This document shows, piece after piece, positions 48,021 through 59,047 of a stretch of 64,000 nt of DNA. Below the pieces are notes generated by a model. It saw nothing but the letters and a program-made list of their open reading frames with translations. It did no database searches and was not told where the DNA came from. Position 1 is the first letter of the stretch. Every line of letters starts with the position of its first letter. The stretch is taken from positions 49,352,001-49,416,000 of the forward strand of contig OY292278.1 of the NCBI GenBank assembly GCA_958496175.1. Reading direction: 5' to 3'. Both the position numbers and the translations under genes were made by a program. The DNA comes from Sisyra terminalis. Taxonomy: Eukaryota > Arthropoda > Insecta > Neuroptera > Sisyridae.

Positions 48021-48142
48021 CTTGATTCACAAAAATAAAATATTTAAACACAAATAAATGCCGAGATCTGAATTTTATCATCTGTTAAAATAAAATATTA
48101 ACTTTAAAATTTTGGCAAACTTCTCGCTAACCCTTCCCAGTA

Positions 48143-49172
48143 GGGTGGGTCAAAAAAATCGATAATTTTTTTTTTACAAGTGACACGAAAAAATGGGTTG
48201 CTAGACACCATAAAAAAATTCCCACCAAGTATGAGCTCTTAATTTTAATAGGAAAATCCTCCGCATCGCAGTTTTGTATTTTTTTCTCAGTCCAATAGAA
48301 AAAAATTCATACCTCATCATTTATCGATTATACAGAAAAATATTCTGAAAGATTTTTTTAGGAAATTTAACGCTCTACAAAAAAGGTATTCTATATTTTT
48401 TCCGTAAGCCTCACCATTTAAAAGATATTAAGGTTTTAATTTTGATTATTTTAAGACAAATTTTATTTTTGTTTATGAATTTTATAACTCAACAATAAAT
48501 GACTCTTATACAATGCGCAATACAAATTTTTGTTGGAAATTAATTGCTCTATAAAAATGGTTTCTTATGTTTTGGGGATTAAATTAACCCTTCTAAAGAT
48601 ATTAACCCTTCGAAAAATTTCAAATTAATTTATAATTTTAAATTAAATTGAAATTATTCGAATATCTCATCAAAAACTTTTAAAATCCGTACACATGAAA
48701 GTTTGTTGATGAATATCTTTTGAAGGGTTAATTTAATCGCCAAAACATAAGAAACCATTTTTAAAGAGCAGTTAATTTCCAACAAAAATTTGTATTGGGC
48801 ATTGTATAAGAGTCATTTATTGTCAAGTTATAAAATTCATAAACAAAAATGAAATTTGTCTTAAAATAATCAAAATTAAATCCTTAATATCTTTCAAATG
48901 GTGAGGCTTACGGAAAAAATATAGAATACCTTTTTTGTAGAGCATTAAATTTCCTAAACAATTCTTTCAGAACATTTTTCTGTACAATCAATAAATGATG
49001 AGGTATGAATTTTTTTCTATTGGACTGAGAAAAAAATACAAAACTGCGATGCGGAGGATCTTCCTATTAAAATTAAGAGCTCATACTTGGTGAGAAATTT
49101 TTTAAGGTGTCTTACAACCCATTTTTCCGCGTCACTTGTAAACAAAAAAATAATCGATTTTTTGACCCACCC
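48143..49172. mobile_element. Palindromic element H with perfect 8-bp duplication
   Basis: If read as starting TAGGGTGGGTC (48141) and ending GACCCACCCTA (49173), it is flanked by CTTCCCAG on both sides (48133-48140 and 49174-49181). Arms of about 490 bp are reverse complements, for example TCATACCTCATCATTTAT and its complement, with a loop near 48640-48690. The arms share GCTCTACAAAAAAGGT and a CGCATCGCA block with families A and B. No coding capacity. 8-bp duplication plus TAGGG end is compatible with hAT-type mobilisation (inferred). Confidence 0.9.
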
Positions 49173-49332
49173 TACTTCCCAGTTCTATGTTAAGTTTGAC
49201 TCAAAATCGCATTTCCTCAAACCAACCCCTATTCAAACAAAACATGACGTTATATGACACAATTTTTATAATATGAATTATCTTTAATGAAATTCGTTAG
49301 ACAGATATTCAGGAGTTTTTGTAGTTCATATA

Positions 49333-49583
49333 TGACTCTTTTATTTTGAAAGTGGCGTAAGTCCATTTCAAGGACGGTCTATATATTTGTAACTAGAACA
49401 AAGTATGTTAATTATTTAACTGGTAAGTTTTCAGAAATAACTGATTTAATTTTAGTTGTTAACACAAACGCCAATTATTCCCTCCTCCTTAGTATCTTAT
49501 GTTCCTATGGTTAAAAATGATAATACTATTGGAATTGTTTTTGAAATGGACTTAACTCACTTTCAAAATAACTCACTTTCATG
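49333..49583. mobile_element. TA-type MITE E3
   Basis: Same orientation as E1. The left end TGACTCTTTTATTTTGAAA follows TA at 49331-49332. The right end is altered: after TTTCAAAATAA the sequence repeats CTCACTTTCA rather than continuing with the usual terminus, so the right TIR is lost. Confidence 0.75.
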
Positions 49584-51402
49584 GCTATATTACAGTGCAA
49601 TCATGGAGTTGGTGGTTGGTGAGGAAAATTTAAAAAAAAGGAAGATTAAGTGTTTAATTTCCTAAGATAATATCAACATTTTTTTCCAATTGATTTTTTT
49701 GGTATAAATATGATTAAGAAATAAAAATTAGAAACAATGAATACAGAAAGCTAGTCATAATTAATTTAAGCTCCAGATCCGGAGCCAATATTCGACTAGG
49801 TCTCTTTCATAATTTACTGAAGTAATTTTCCGGTCCTTAATTACATCAAGTTTAAAGGTTTCAACAAATTTTTTTCTTCATTTTCACTAAATTGCTGAGA
49901 TTTTCAAATTGTCGATCATTGAGCAAAGGGGTGTAAAAAATCTAAATAAGAAAATGCAAGCAAATCTAAGAGAAGTCATTCAAAGGTTATTTAAATTTAG
50001 GAAATTGAACCCCTATATCTATATTTTGGCTTCATATAAAATCGATAGAAAATAATTAGTAACATCTATCGACATTGCAATTAGGAATCGAGGGGATGAA
50101 AATTATAGTTGAATATTGGATCTCAACTATTGAAAGTTTATTTCTTTATTGTTCTTTATCGCCGTTTTATAACTACCAAGATCTCAAGCAATTCTAGGAT
50201 TTTAAAGTTTGAATATATTAAATTTCAGTTGAAAAATAGGAACAGAAATTCCGGATGCAATTAACGAAGTGAATGAGCTTTGGATTTCACAAGGCAAAGC
50301 TCGGAGGATTTCTTTTCAAGAAAACCAAAAAATTTCGAATTTATGAAGTAAATTGGAAACAGATTGATCATTTACTCAATCCCCCTATAAACAAATGCAA
50401 CTAAGAAAAATATTTATCCCTTCCCGGAAAAACTATACGACCCTTCACCTTTAATTCCCATATGCGAGTGAAAAACTATATGGAAAGCATTACTATATTG
50501 TTCATTTCTTCACAAACTCTATTCAGGTGATATTTTTTTTTTTTTTTGTAAAACGCTATCACATTTAGTGCAATTGCAATTTTTTTTCTTAAAGCTCTAA
50601 GGAAAACTAAATAAAAATGCACCAACTATGATTAAAACTACACTGCAATACGTTCGTTATATATGAAGCTTTGTAATTACTTAAAAAAGTTTAGTCTATT
50701 AGTAAATATTTACTAAAGACTGAAGACATTCGAAGACAAAATTTTGACGAAGAAAAATGTTGAAAGAAAATAAAAGTTTCGATTAAAACCATATTTTCAA
50801 TATTTCGTATCATTTTCATGATAAATTTCTGAATTATATCAAATGCAAACCAAAATTTTGACCAAAAAGAAAAAATATGTTCTTTTAAAGAAAAAATATA
50901 GTTAGAGCTTTCTAGACATAATAAACACACTAAAAGCTTTTTTTTAAAAACAAATTTAAAAAGAACCGAAACTTTTCTTAAATATCTTTATTTTCAAGTC
51001 TTTAAAGCTCTAAATTATTAGTTCAAATTTAAAACGATTCCCTTATTTTTCAATATATTTTTCATGCATCAGAAAAATCATTAAAATCGATCAATGTCTG
51101 ATAAACTGCTCATAGATTATTTGTATAAATGAATGATTTTCATTGGACCAAAGCTTTAGAGTGCATTCCTAAATGTTTCAAAAGCTCTACGAAAAATTGA
51201 CGTTCAACTGAATGTTCAATTCATGGTACGTATCTTCAAATTGGAATGATTGAGATGAAATTTCGGAGCCAAAATTGGCTCAGAAAAACACTATTTTTTT
51301 AATTTCTTAAATTTTTGATGGAAGAATTTTTGAAATAGTTGTATAGTTGTAATTTATGAATTTCAAATTCGAGAATATTTTACGAGTAATTTTTTTTATA
51401 GC
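49584..51402. other. Unique AT-rich sequence, no gene recognised
   Basis: It contains SINE tail S3 at 50150-50215. Poly-T at 50530-50546. No frame of note apart from a 79-aa minus frame (50691-50930) without a domain. Confidence 0.5.
50150..50215 (-). repeat. SINE S3, tail fragment
   Basis: TATCGCCGTTTTATAACTAC matches the tail of S2 (ACCGTCGTTTTATAACTACT near 63588) and, reversed, of S1. The tRNA-related head is missing. Confidence 0.5.
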
Positions 51403-51560
51403 CTACTGATGGCCGAGAGGTTATGGTGACCGCTCCGAAAATGGAAGGTGTTAAATTCCAATGTGGTATTGAAAAATTTTCGATATTTCTCAATTTACGG
51501 ATTTTTATTACCGCTAGAGTCACTAAAGAGCATCATAGTTATAAAGCGACGGTAAATAAA
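51401..51560 (+). repeat. tRNA-derived SINE S1
   Basis: The head GATGGCCGAGAGGTTATGGT resembles the A-box half of a tRNA-Leu/Ser, followed by a decayed B box (GTGTTAAATTCCA). The tail ends TAGTTATAAAGCGACGGTAA, shared with S2. Internal pol III promoters are typical of such SINEs; no A-rich end or target duplication is evident. Confidence 0.65.
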
Positions 51561-51974
51561 TTAAAAATTTACAGCTTATCTAATTGATAGATCACGTACC
51601 ATTTAATCGTGATTTAGCATCTAACAATTAAATTAATTTCCTTTCATTAAAAAAAGAACTACGTAGATTTTCAAAACCCAAGGACCTGATTGAAGCCTTT
51701 AAAAACTATATTCTGGAGTTGCCTATTTCAGAACAGAATATGTGCTACGAAAAATAATCCAAATCGAATGAAGAAGTGTAAAGATCATAAAACCAAATAC
51801 TTTGAGAAGCAAAACATACATTTTTTTTGAAATAAAAATCTTTGTTTTTATTGAAACTTTTCGAGGAACCTTAAAATATTAATTAAAAATTTTCTTCAAC
51901 TTAAAATTCCCATTACAATAGATTTACTATTACTACAGCTCAATCGTAGGCAAAATAATATCGAAATTTACTTA

Positions 51975-52281
51975 AAAAATCCATTCTTCCAACTCCACCA
52001 AAAGAAAACAAAGAATATATTAAATCAAACTTCAATAAAATATTTAGCTTTACAATCACCAACTTCTTAAAGAAAAATAACTTCCATATCGCATTTTCAA
52101 CAAACAACAATATGATGAAAATTCTTAAACCATTGGAGAATAACCATATCACAACGAAAATAAATCGGAATATATAAAAAATAAATGTGATTCCTATTAA
52201 AAATTCTACATTGGCCAAACTGGTAGATCTTTCGGAACAAGATATAAGGAACATACATCAAAGAATCATGTCATTGGTTAA
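51975..52281 (+). pseudogene. Penelope GIY-YIG endonuclease, N-terminal half
   Basis: One frame reads SILPTPPKENKEYIKSNFNK, ending KPLENNHITTKINR, the stretch before the nuclease. A frame change near 52160 leads into EYIKNKCDSY (stop) KFYIGQTGRSFGTRYKEHTS and then a stop after HVIG. The YIG of the GIY-YIG motif, the catalytic Arg region (GRSFGTR) and the EH are visible; the GIY part is read as EYI. Function in live elements: DNA nicking for target-primed insertion. Here the stop codon and frameshift make it a relic. Confidence 0.85.
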
Positions 52282-52624
52282 AATCTATAATGTTTTAGTA
52301 ACAAATTCACTGATTGGTCGAATTAAAGATTGAGTTTTGTACGGTGTGCTATGATTGGCCTATGCATTCTGCGCCATAACTACAGTGCCTTGATTTGTAC
52401 AAAGTAAGCTTAGTATTTCTCGTTTAAAGTGACTTTTGAGTACAAAACATTTGAAAAAGTATTTCTTTCGATTTTTAGTTCATATATCGCAAAGAAAATG
52501 ATTGTTATTTAAATAATTTTTCTTTATAACTCATCATAATAATAAGAAATTAATATTTTTCAATTTAAAATTTACTTTTGAGGATGAAGATCGTTGATTT
52601 TGTAAGGGTTATTTTTCTTCGCAC

Positions 52625-52647
52625 AATTAAGACCGAAGGTCTTAATT
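52625..52647. other. Perfect hairpin inside PLE2
   Basis: AATTAAGACC-GAA-GGTCTTAATT, 10-bp stem. Same stem as PLE1 (2668-2690), but the loop is the reverse complement of that copy's TTC. Confidence 0.7.
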
Positions 52648-52919
52648 GAGATCCGTAAACTGAGCACCATAAAAAATGTTTTCTTATCATATTTTGGCAA
52701 CTTATTTTCTTATTCAAATTCTGATCATTATCGCGAGCAACGATCATTGGTCTTATTGTTTTTAAAGCGAAACTTTGACTTACGATTTGAAGTCTTCGAA
52801 TGAAGTTCAATAATTTTCTTTCACGATTTGTATTATGATTGTATCATCTACAAATCGAAAGTTGGAAAATCGTTTTCCACCAATTTTAGTTCCACTATTT
52901 TACTCCTCCAAAGTGAGTT

Positions 52920-53116
52920 CCAATATAATCTCTCCTACAACAACTCCAAATTTTACAAAACACCTTTATGACGAATATCATCAATGCTTAAATTTCGAAG
53001 CAAATTTTAAGCCACTACATATTTGCAAGAAAGGATCACATTTAAACACCCAGGAAGAATATGAAATATACAAAGCCCACAAACTAAACCTAAATAATAT
53101 GAGGATAATAATATGA
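52920..53116 (+). pseudogene. Penelope endonuclease C-terminal half
   Basis: The end of a 93-codon frame (52835-53116) reads PNFTKHLYDEYHQ, then LHICKKGSHLNTQEEYEIYK. These match the end of the GIY-YIG domain (FAKHLxxxxH) and the conserved tail of Penelope-like proteins (KGxxLNxLEEfEIyK). It is separated from the first half by about 640 bp that is also present in PLE1. Confidence 0.8.
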
Positions 53117-53121
53117 GAATA

Positions 53122-53161
53122 AATGAGGAAGGCTCAATATCCGGGCCGAAATGTCGCGACT
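53122..53161 (+). ncRNA. Degenerate hammerhead-like motif in PLE2 terminal sequence
   Basis: AATGAGGA (one core change from CTGATGA at its key positions), stem II GGCTC/GGGCC with loop AATATCC, GAAA (53148-53151), then TGTCGCGAC. Location just after the Penelope stop codon matches where hammerhead motifs lie in this group. The altered core makes activity unlikely. Confidence 0.45.
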
Positions 53162-53417
53162 GTAATATATAGTTTTGACTGATTATTATTTGATCCTAGT
53201 CCTCTGAATATTTTAACCAATTTATCATCATCGAGGATCTGAAACTTTACACTAAATAATATCCTTAACGACAAATTATATAAAACAAACAACCTATATG
53301 AAATTTGTTTACAACTAACAAAATAATCATTACCGGATGACGACAGCCAAAAAAACGCGTCGTAATAAAGAAATTGAGTCATAGGACATATATTATTATT
53401 CATTCATTTTAAAATAT

Positions 53418-53478
53418 CAAAAATGTACTCGATACAAAATTCAAACCTTTTCGGAGCACCCACTTTGACAACTGGATC
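53418..53478 (-). repeat. Probable SINE fragment S4
   Basis: The minus strand reads GGTGCTCCGAAAAGGTTTGA then ATTTTGTATCGAGTAC, similar to the middle of S2 (CACTCCAAAACTGGTAGATT ... GAATTCTGTATTGAGC). No head or tail preserved. Confidence 0.35.
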
Positions 53479-54422
53479 ACCATTAAGCTAATTATATTAC
53501 TTTAATATTTTTTCTTCGATCGAAAAACCATTGGAACCACTAGTTTTAAAAATGGAAAAATCAACGAATGCTTCTCCCCATTGCTAAGTCTTTTCTAGAA
53601 AGAATATCTTTAATTTTGCATGTCATCCCGGAAAAACCGGAAAGTATCTGGAATCCTGAAAAGTCTCAGAAGAACCAAAAGTGGTGAAGGAAGAAATTCA
53701 CCCACTGTGATTGAACCAACTATTAAGCCTATCCGAACTTTCTAGACAACAGAAAACTTCAATGGAAATATCATATGGACGTCATGGAAAGATACTTGGA
53801 AGCAAGGTTTATAAAATACACAGGTGGCCTTATGGTGGCTACGTGACGTATCCAGAAGAAATTCGTACATATCTTCAGACTGATTCAATTCCAAAATTCT
53901 TCGTATGACGTCATTTTTTTTTCTAACGGAGCAACCTGTGTAATTTACAAACCTTGACTTGGAAGTACCCAAGAAAAGAATCTTATGTAAGGACCAAAAG
54001 TACTGAAGAAAAACAAACCTACTTCCTAATTTCTTTAACCCTACATTAAAATCCCCCCCCCATCTTCCCCTCAAAATGAATTTTAATTCCTACTTTATTT
54101 TTCACAGTTACAAATTCGTTTGATCAAAAACCGATTGACATTCCTCACCATTCTTTACAAATTAACGCTATATTTGACTCCAATACAACCCGGTACTTTT
54201 GTTTGAAAAATCAAAATCATATCGACAAGATAAAATTACAAGTCCCATTGTTTAAAATATCAACAAAAAAGAAAAGAATATAGGAAATCCATTTTTTTCC
54301 CAACCGAACAGAGATTTTCATTTCAATGAAAATTGGAAGGGGTGGATATATTTGATCAAAGTGAAACGTATTTTTAAGGTTGAATGAAATGAGTGAAAAT
54401 TTGAAAAGAGGCTCTACTGTGC

Positions 54423-54460
<38 letters not shown>

Positions 54461-55451
54461 GGCACAGGGTTGAGGGTGAGTTTTTCTTAATAAGAGAAGC
54501 GAAAGATTTAGCATTTACAAGAGATGTTAAACGGGGGAGTTGATGATTCTCCGATTTATATCCGATACAAAGACGAAAACTTCATTAGATTTGGGTTAGA
54601 GAGAGAGAAAGAAAGAAAGTCGGCGATGTATTTAAAAAGCAAACAAAAGAACAAATGAAATTGAGACGAAAAACGACTTCGGATTATTTCGTTTTAAAAG
54701 AAAAATAATGTAAAATGGTGTGGGACGATATGAGACGATGATGCACTAGGATGGTGATCACAATGGAAACGATGGGGTCGACGGGGGGATTGGGTTAAAA
54801 TGATAATGTATTTTTTCATGTTGCCTCACTCCGTCTTCCCGTCTGCCACTTTTAATGGTGAAATGAAAGATATTTTTCTCTATAGTAAAGTTGTCGCGAT
54901 TTTCCACCTCTAAATGTTTTGTGTCGCGTGTGTAAATCCAGTTAACGCGAGAGGATAAGATTTACACAACGACAGGATTTCCTTTGATACCTCCATTTAT
55001 ATATGTAGGTACCTTTGTGATCCCTTGCGATCGTTGAAATGTTAGAATGCGAGATTTTTTTTGGATTTTCACGAACATTCCTACAAATTTATGTGTAATG
55101 ATTACACTTTAGGAAATAAATTTTCAAATTGATGCCGATGCGATTTTATATTTTTATAAATAGTACCATGAAGACCTCCTGATTTCTAGTGATTAATAAT
55201 ACCATCATCTAGTGCGAATTTGGTACCAGTAACGAGAGTACCATCAAAAACACAGTGGGTCTACTGTTGAGTAGTGACCCAAGTCAAGTGCCATTCCTAC
55301 GAACCCTTAATGATCTCAACAATAAAGCAAACTATTTTGCAAATAGTTAAACTAGTGAAAAAATAAATAAATAGTATGAAAATTTAACTATTTATGCTTG
55401 TATATTCAATTGATTCCTCTAAACTATAAACAAAGAACCAAGAATGTATAC
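53479..55451. other. Unique sequence with GT microsatellite, no gene recognised
   Basis: (GT)n of about 35 bp at 54425-54459 underlies a Thr/His-repeat frame on the minus strand. A balanced patch follows at 54470-55060. Frames at 53711-54074 on both strands show no domain. Confidence 0.5.
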
Positions 55452-56876
55452 TAGACTGTTTCAAAAAAAATGATGATTTTTTTTTCTTAATTATATCGAA
55501 AATATTGTTGGGAATGACAAAAAAAATCCAGTGAAAATTTAAGCTCTTAATATTACTATTAAGAGGTGCCGCATCGCAAATTTCGATTTTCCATTTAAAT
55601 AACATGGGAACAATATTCTCTTGCACTTTGGAATTTTATAGCTCACGTTGGTGACGACAATATTTCGGAATGACCAAGGTATATTCTTGTAGAAAATTGA
55701 ACGATCTACAAAAAAGCGGGTTTTACAAGTTTTTAATATATTTATTCCTTCCAAAGTTATTCGAGGTCAAAGTTGAGCTAAAGAGAAATTTAAATATTTT
55801 TTCAATTTTTTGACGCAACCATCAATTTTATGAGAAAATTTTATGGGACATTTTTTGTAGAGCACTTTTTTTTCTATAACTTATCTCTGTAAAAGTTTTT
55901 GATATTTTTCACAGGTCCTAAGTTATTTGCATTAAACTGAAAATATTCGTAATTTTATTGTTTTAAATTAATAATATTCCCTGAATTATTATAATTTTAA
56001 TATAAAAATTATTTCTTTTATTTTAATTAAATAACTAACGACCTGTGAAAAATATCAAAAACTTTTACAGAGTAAGTTATAGAAAAAAAAGTGCTCTACA
56101 AAAAATGTCCTATAAAACTTTCTCATAAAATTGATGGTTGCATCAAAAAATTGATGAGATATTAAAATTTCTGTTTAGCTCAACTTTGACCTCGAATAAC
56201 TTTGGAAGGAATAAATATATCAAAAACTTGTAAAACCCGCTTTTTTGTAAATCGTTCAATTTTTTACAAGAGTATACCTTAGTCATTCCGAAATATAGTC
56301 ACCAACGTGAGCTTAAAATTCCAAAGTGCAAGAGAATATTGTTGAAAAAATATTAAAATTTCTCTTGAGTTCAACATTGACCACGAATAACTTTCGAAGG
56401 AAAAAATATATTAAAAACTTGTACGAATTTTTTTTTTGTAGATCGTTTAATTTTCTACAAGAATATATATTAGTCATTTCGAAATATTGTCACCAATGTG
56501 AGCTATAAAACTCCAAAGTGCAGGAGAATATTGTTGAAAAAATATGAAAATTTCTCTTTAGTTCAACTTTGACCTCGAATAACTTTTGTAGGAATAAATA
56601 TATCAAAAACTTATACGAGACGTTTTTTGTAGATCGTTCAATTTTCTACAAGAATATACCTTGGTCATTCCGAAATATTGTCGTCACCAACGTGAGCTAT
56701 ACAATTCCAAAGTGCAAGAGAATATTGTTCCCATATTATTTAAATGGAAAATCGAAATTTGCGATGCGGCACCTCTTAATATTAATATTAAGAGCTTAAA
56801 TTTTCACAGGATTTTTTTTATCATTCCCATCAATATTTTCGATATAATTAAGAAAAAAAATCATTATTTTTTTCAA
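55452..56876. mobile_element. Fold-back element B3 with internal triplication
   Basis: It starts TAGACTGTTTC. The left arm (to about 55930) is like B1/B2. In the right arm a ~193-bp module occurs three times in a row, each beginning near TTAAAATTTCT or TGAAAATTTCT and ending GAGAATATTGTT (about 56161-56352, 56353-56545, 56546-56735). The right terminus is cut off before GAATCAGTCTA. No coding capacity; frames on both strands are translations of the arms. Confidence 0.85.
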
Positions 56877-58587
56877 CATGTACCAAGCTTTAAGAGTATC
56901 TAGGAGAACAAAACTTTCGATATATCTTTTTTGTACAAATTTCGATACATTTTCATTAAGATTAACAAACCATAGACCATGTTCTATCAAAATTTGCAAT
57001 TCGTCTTTACACGCGAAACTTCATCTCTTCTTTTTGGTACAAAAGACACAAACATATATCCTTCAACAATGATAAAAATGTTCTGTTCCGTATCGATGAA
57101 TTACCAGAATCCCCAACATCCTCAAATTACAATTGACGTTCTGAACAATTCAGATGAGATAACAAACATACATATATAACAATATACAAAGAAATCCAAC
57201 AATAAAATTTTCGCTAAACAAAACCACGAAATTCATTTGTGCAACATGCGGTGGAGGAAAAGAGACGCGAGACTGCTCCACAACGATATGTGCTTTAATA
57301 GAAATGAGAGAAGATTCAAAACACATAGAACAGACATATAGAAAGACAGACAGACATACATACACATATAAAACGTTCTCTATAATGAATAAAATACAAA
57401 AGATGCCAACAACAATATAATCTTTTGTTGTTCGTTACAACATAGACTATAGAAATCAACATACTAGGCATTGTTTTAACAATATATACCAACACAAAAA
57501 AAGAATGTAATAATAACAATAAAGCAGATCTTTTTTGCTTCGACAAAAAAAAAGTGGTATCATCATTCTATTCATCGAGATTATTGAAATTTTATTGGAG
57601 ATCAGATCAAAGTTGCCGTGAAAACTGCAAAAAAAAACAATCGGTGGCTTACCAGAAAAAGTTGAACATCAACTCCTACTCCATTCATTTGGAAAATATT
57701 TCACTTTTTCCACACTAACACCAAACCATAATGGTGACAAAACTAACTCATATATAACACACACCAAAAAAAAAAAATGTTAAAAACCCAAGAACACAAC
57801 AATTGGGCCCGGAAAATTGATGGACCGAATTTCGCGGCAATGGTAAAAGCACATGGGGTTAACACGTGTTCGGCTAGCATTTACGGGGAACAGTCCAGCA
57901 GTAAACTCGGCAACAAAACGACTGGCGCCGCTTATTTTCAGGGGCACAAAAAGCTCTCTTGGTGTGTCGAAAATGTGTTGGCGCATGCGTTCACCAAGCG
58001 CCGGAGACGTCGGGGCTCTTTACCGCGCGCCAATCAAAATATTCATAATAAAGTGTGTCCATTGTTGTCACCTCCTGCATCGTTTTACGTTTTCAAAAGC
58101 TCATACCAACGCATGCAACCACCGGATCCCTCGTCGGTCTCACAACAATTGTCAGAGCTTTTTCAGCGCTTTAAAACTGCGCCTAGATTTTGATTACTAA
58201 ATATTGGATTAATCGATATTTAAAGTGGTATAATTCAAAAAATGTAATTATGAAATATGAAATGATACTCCATAATTAGTAAGTAAAGTAGTAAGTAGTA
58301 ATTAGTAAGTAAAAGGAAATAGTAATGATTTGTCATACTATCTTTTGATCTGCAGATTTTAACTAAAACACAGATATTTTTTCTTCAGGTTGTACTACAA
58401 CAATTGATTTTCCATTTTTAATCACAGGTTTGATTTGATTTTCAAAAAACTATGACATACATTTGGTTAAACATTACGGAAAAACATAACTTCTGCGGTA
58501 TATTAACAACTAATATTATTTTCAAATTACCATCGACAACAAGTTAACTGAAGATAACTGAAACAATTCCTTGGATATTCGAAAAAT
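56877..58587. other. Unique sequence with a CpG-rich island and an unassigned frame
   Basis: 57780-58200 is much less AT-rich and carries a 138-aa plus-strand frame (57777-58193) overlapping a 115-aa frame in another phase (57853-58200). Neither resembles a known protein. CG-dense strings such as GAAAATTTCGCG and GCGCCGGAGACGTCGGGG suggest a promoter or 5' exon. (ACAGACAG) near 57348. AGTAAGTAGTAATTAG repeats near 58280-58310. Confidence 0.4.
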
Positions 58588-59047
58588 TGTGCCCATCTTT
58601 TCGCATTAAAGAAACCACATTTTCCAGAACTTATTACCAAATTTCCTGAGGTTTCCTCTGGCCAAATAAAATTCCCTAGCATTCTTTGGAAAATCTTGGA
58701 AACCCTGCTTAGCTTAGATTGGCTTATGTTTACAATAACAAGGTGGACGAATATCTAGTCATCCAAATAAATACGTACTACGTATCACCTCATTGTATTC
58801 ATCTATGGCTCATTTTGGTGTTAAAATATTTGTAGAAACTACAGGAAGGTTTAAAAGATGAAAAATTGGAAGAATTTTTAAGGAAAATAGCAAAAGGATC
58901 AAAAAAAAAATTCCCATTTAAACTGTTAATACCTGCCAAATAAGTCAAATGGACTTGGCTTCAATAAATATTTGACAACAAACAAAATATGCCATTATTG
59001 ACTTTGTGAATTTATAAAAGTACTACCATTTATTTAATGTATATAAC

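Larger units (their letters stand above)
51936..53410 (+). mobile_element. Penelope-like element remnant PLE2
   Basis: It is longer and better kept than PLE1. It holds the linker plus first half of the GIY-YIG endonuclease (about 51975-52281), a ~640-bp non-coding segment, the second half of the endonuclease and C-terminus (52920-53116), then a hammerhead-like terminal-repeat motif and further terminal sequence to about 53410. No reverse transcriptase domain is present, so it is 5'-truncated. Confidence 0.85.

Noticed and set aside
51940..52254. 104-aa minus-strand frame
   Set aside because: Antisense shadow of the Penelope endonuclease segment.
54217..54465. Minus-strand protein with a Thr-His repeat
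   Set aside because: Translation of the (GT)n microsatellite.
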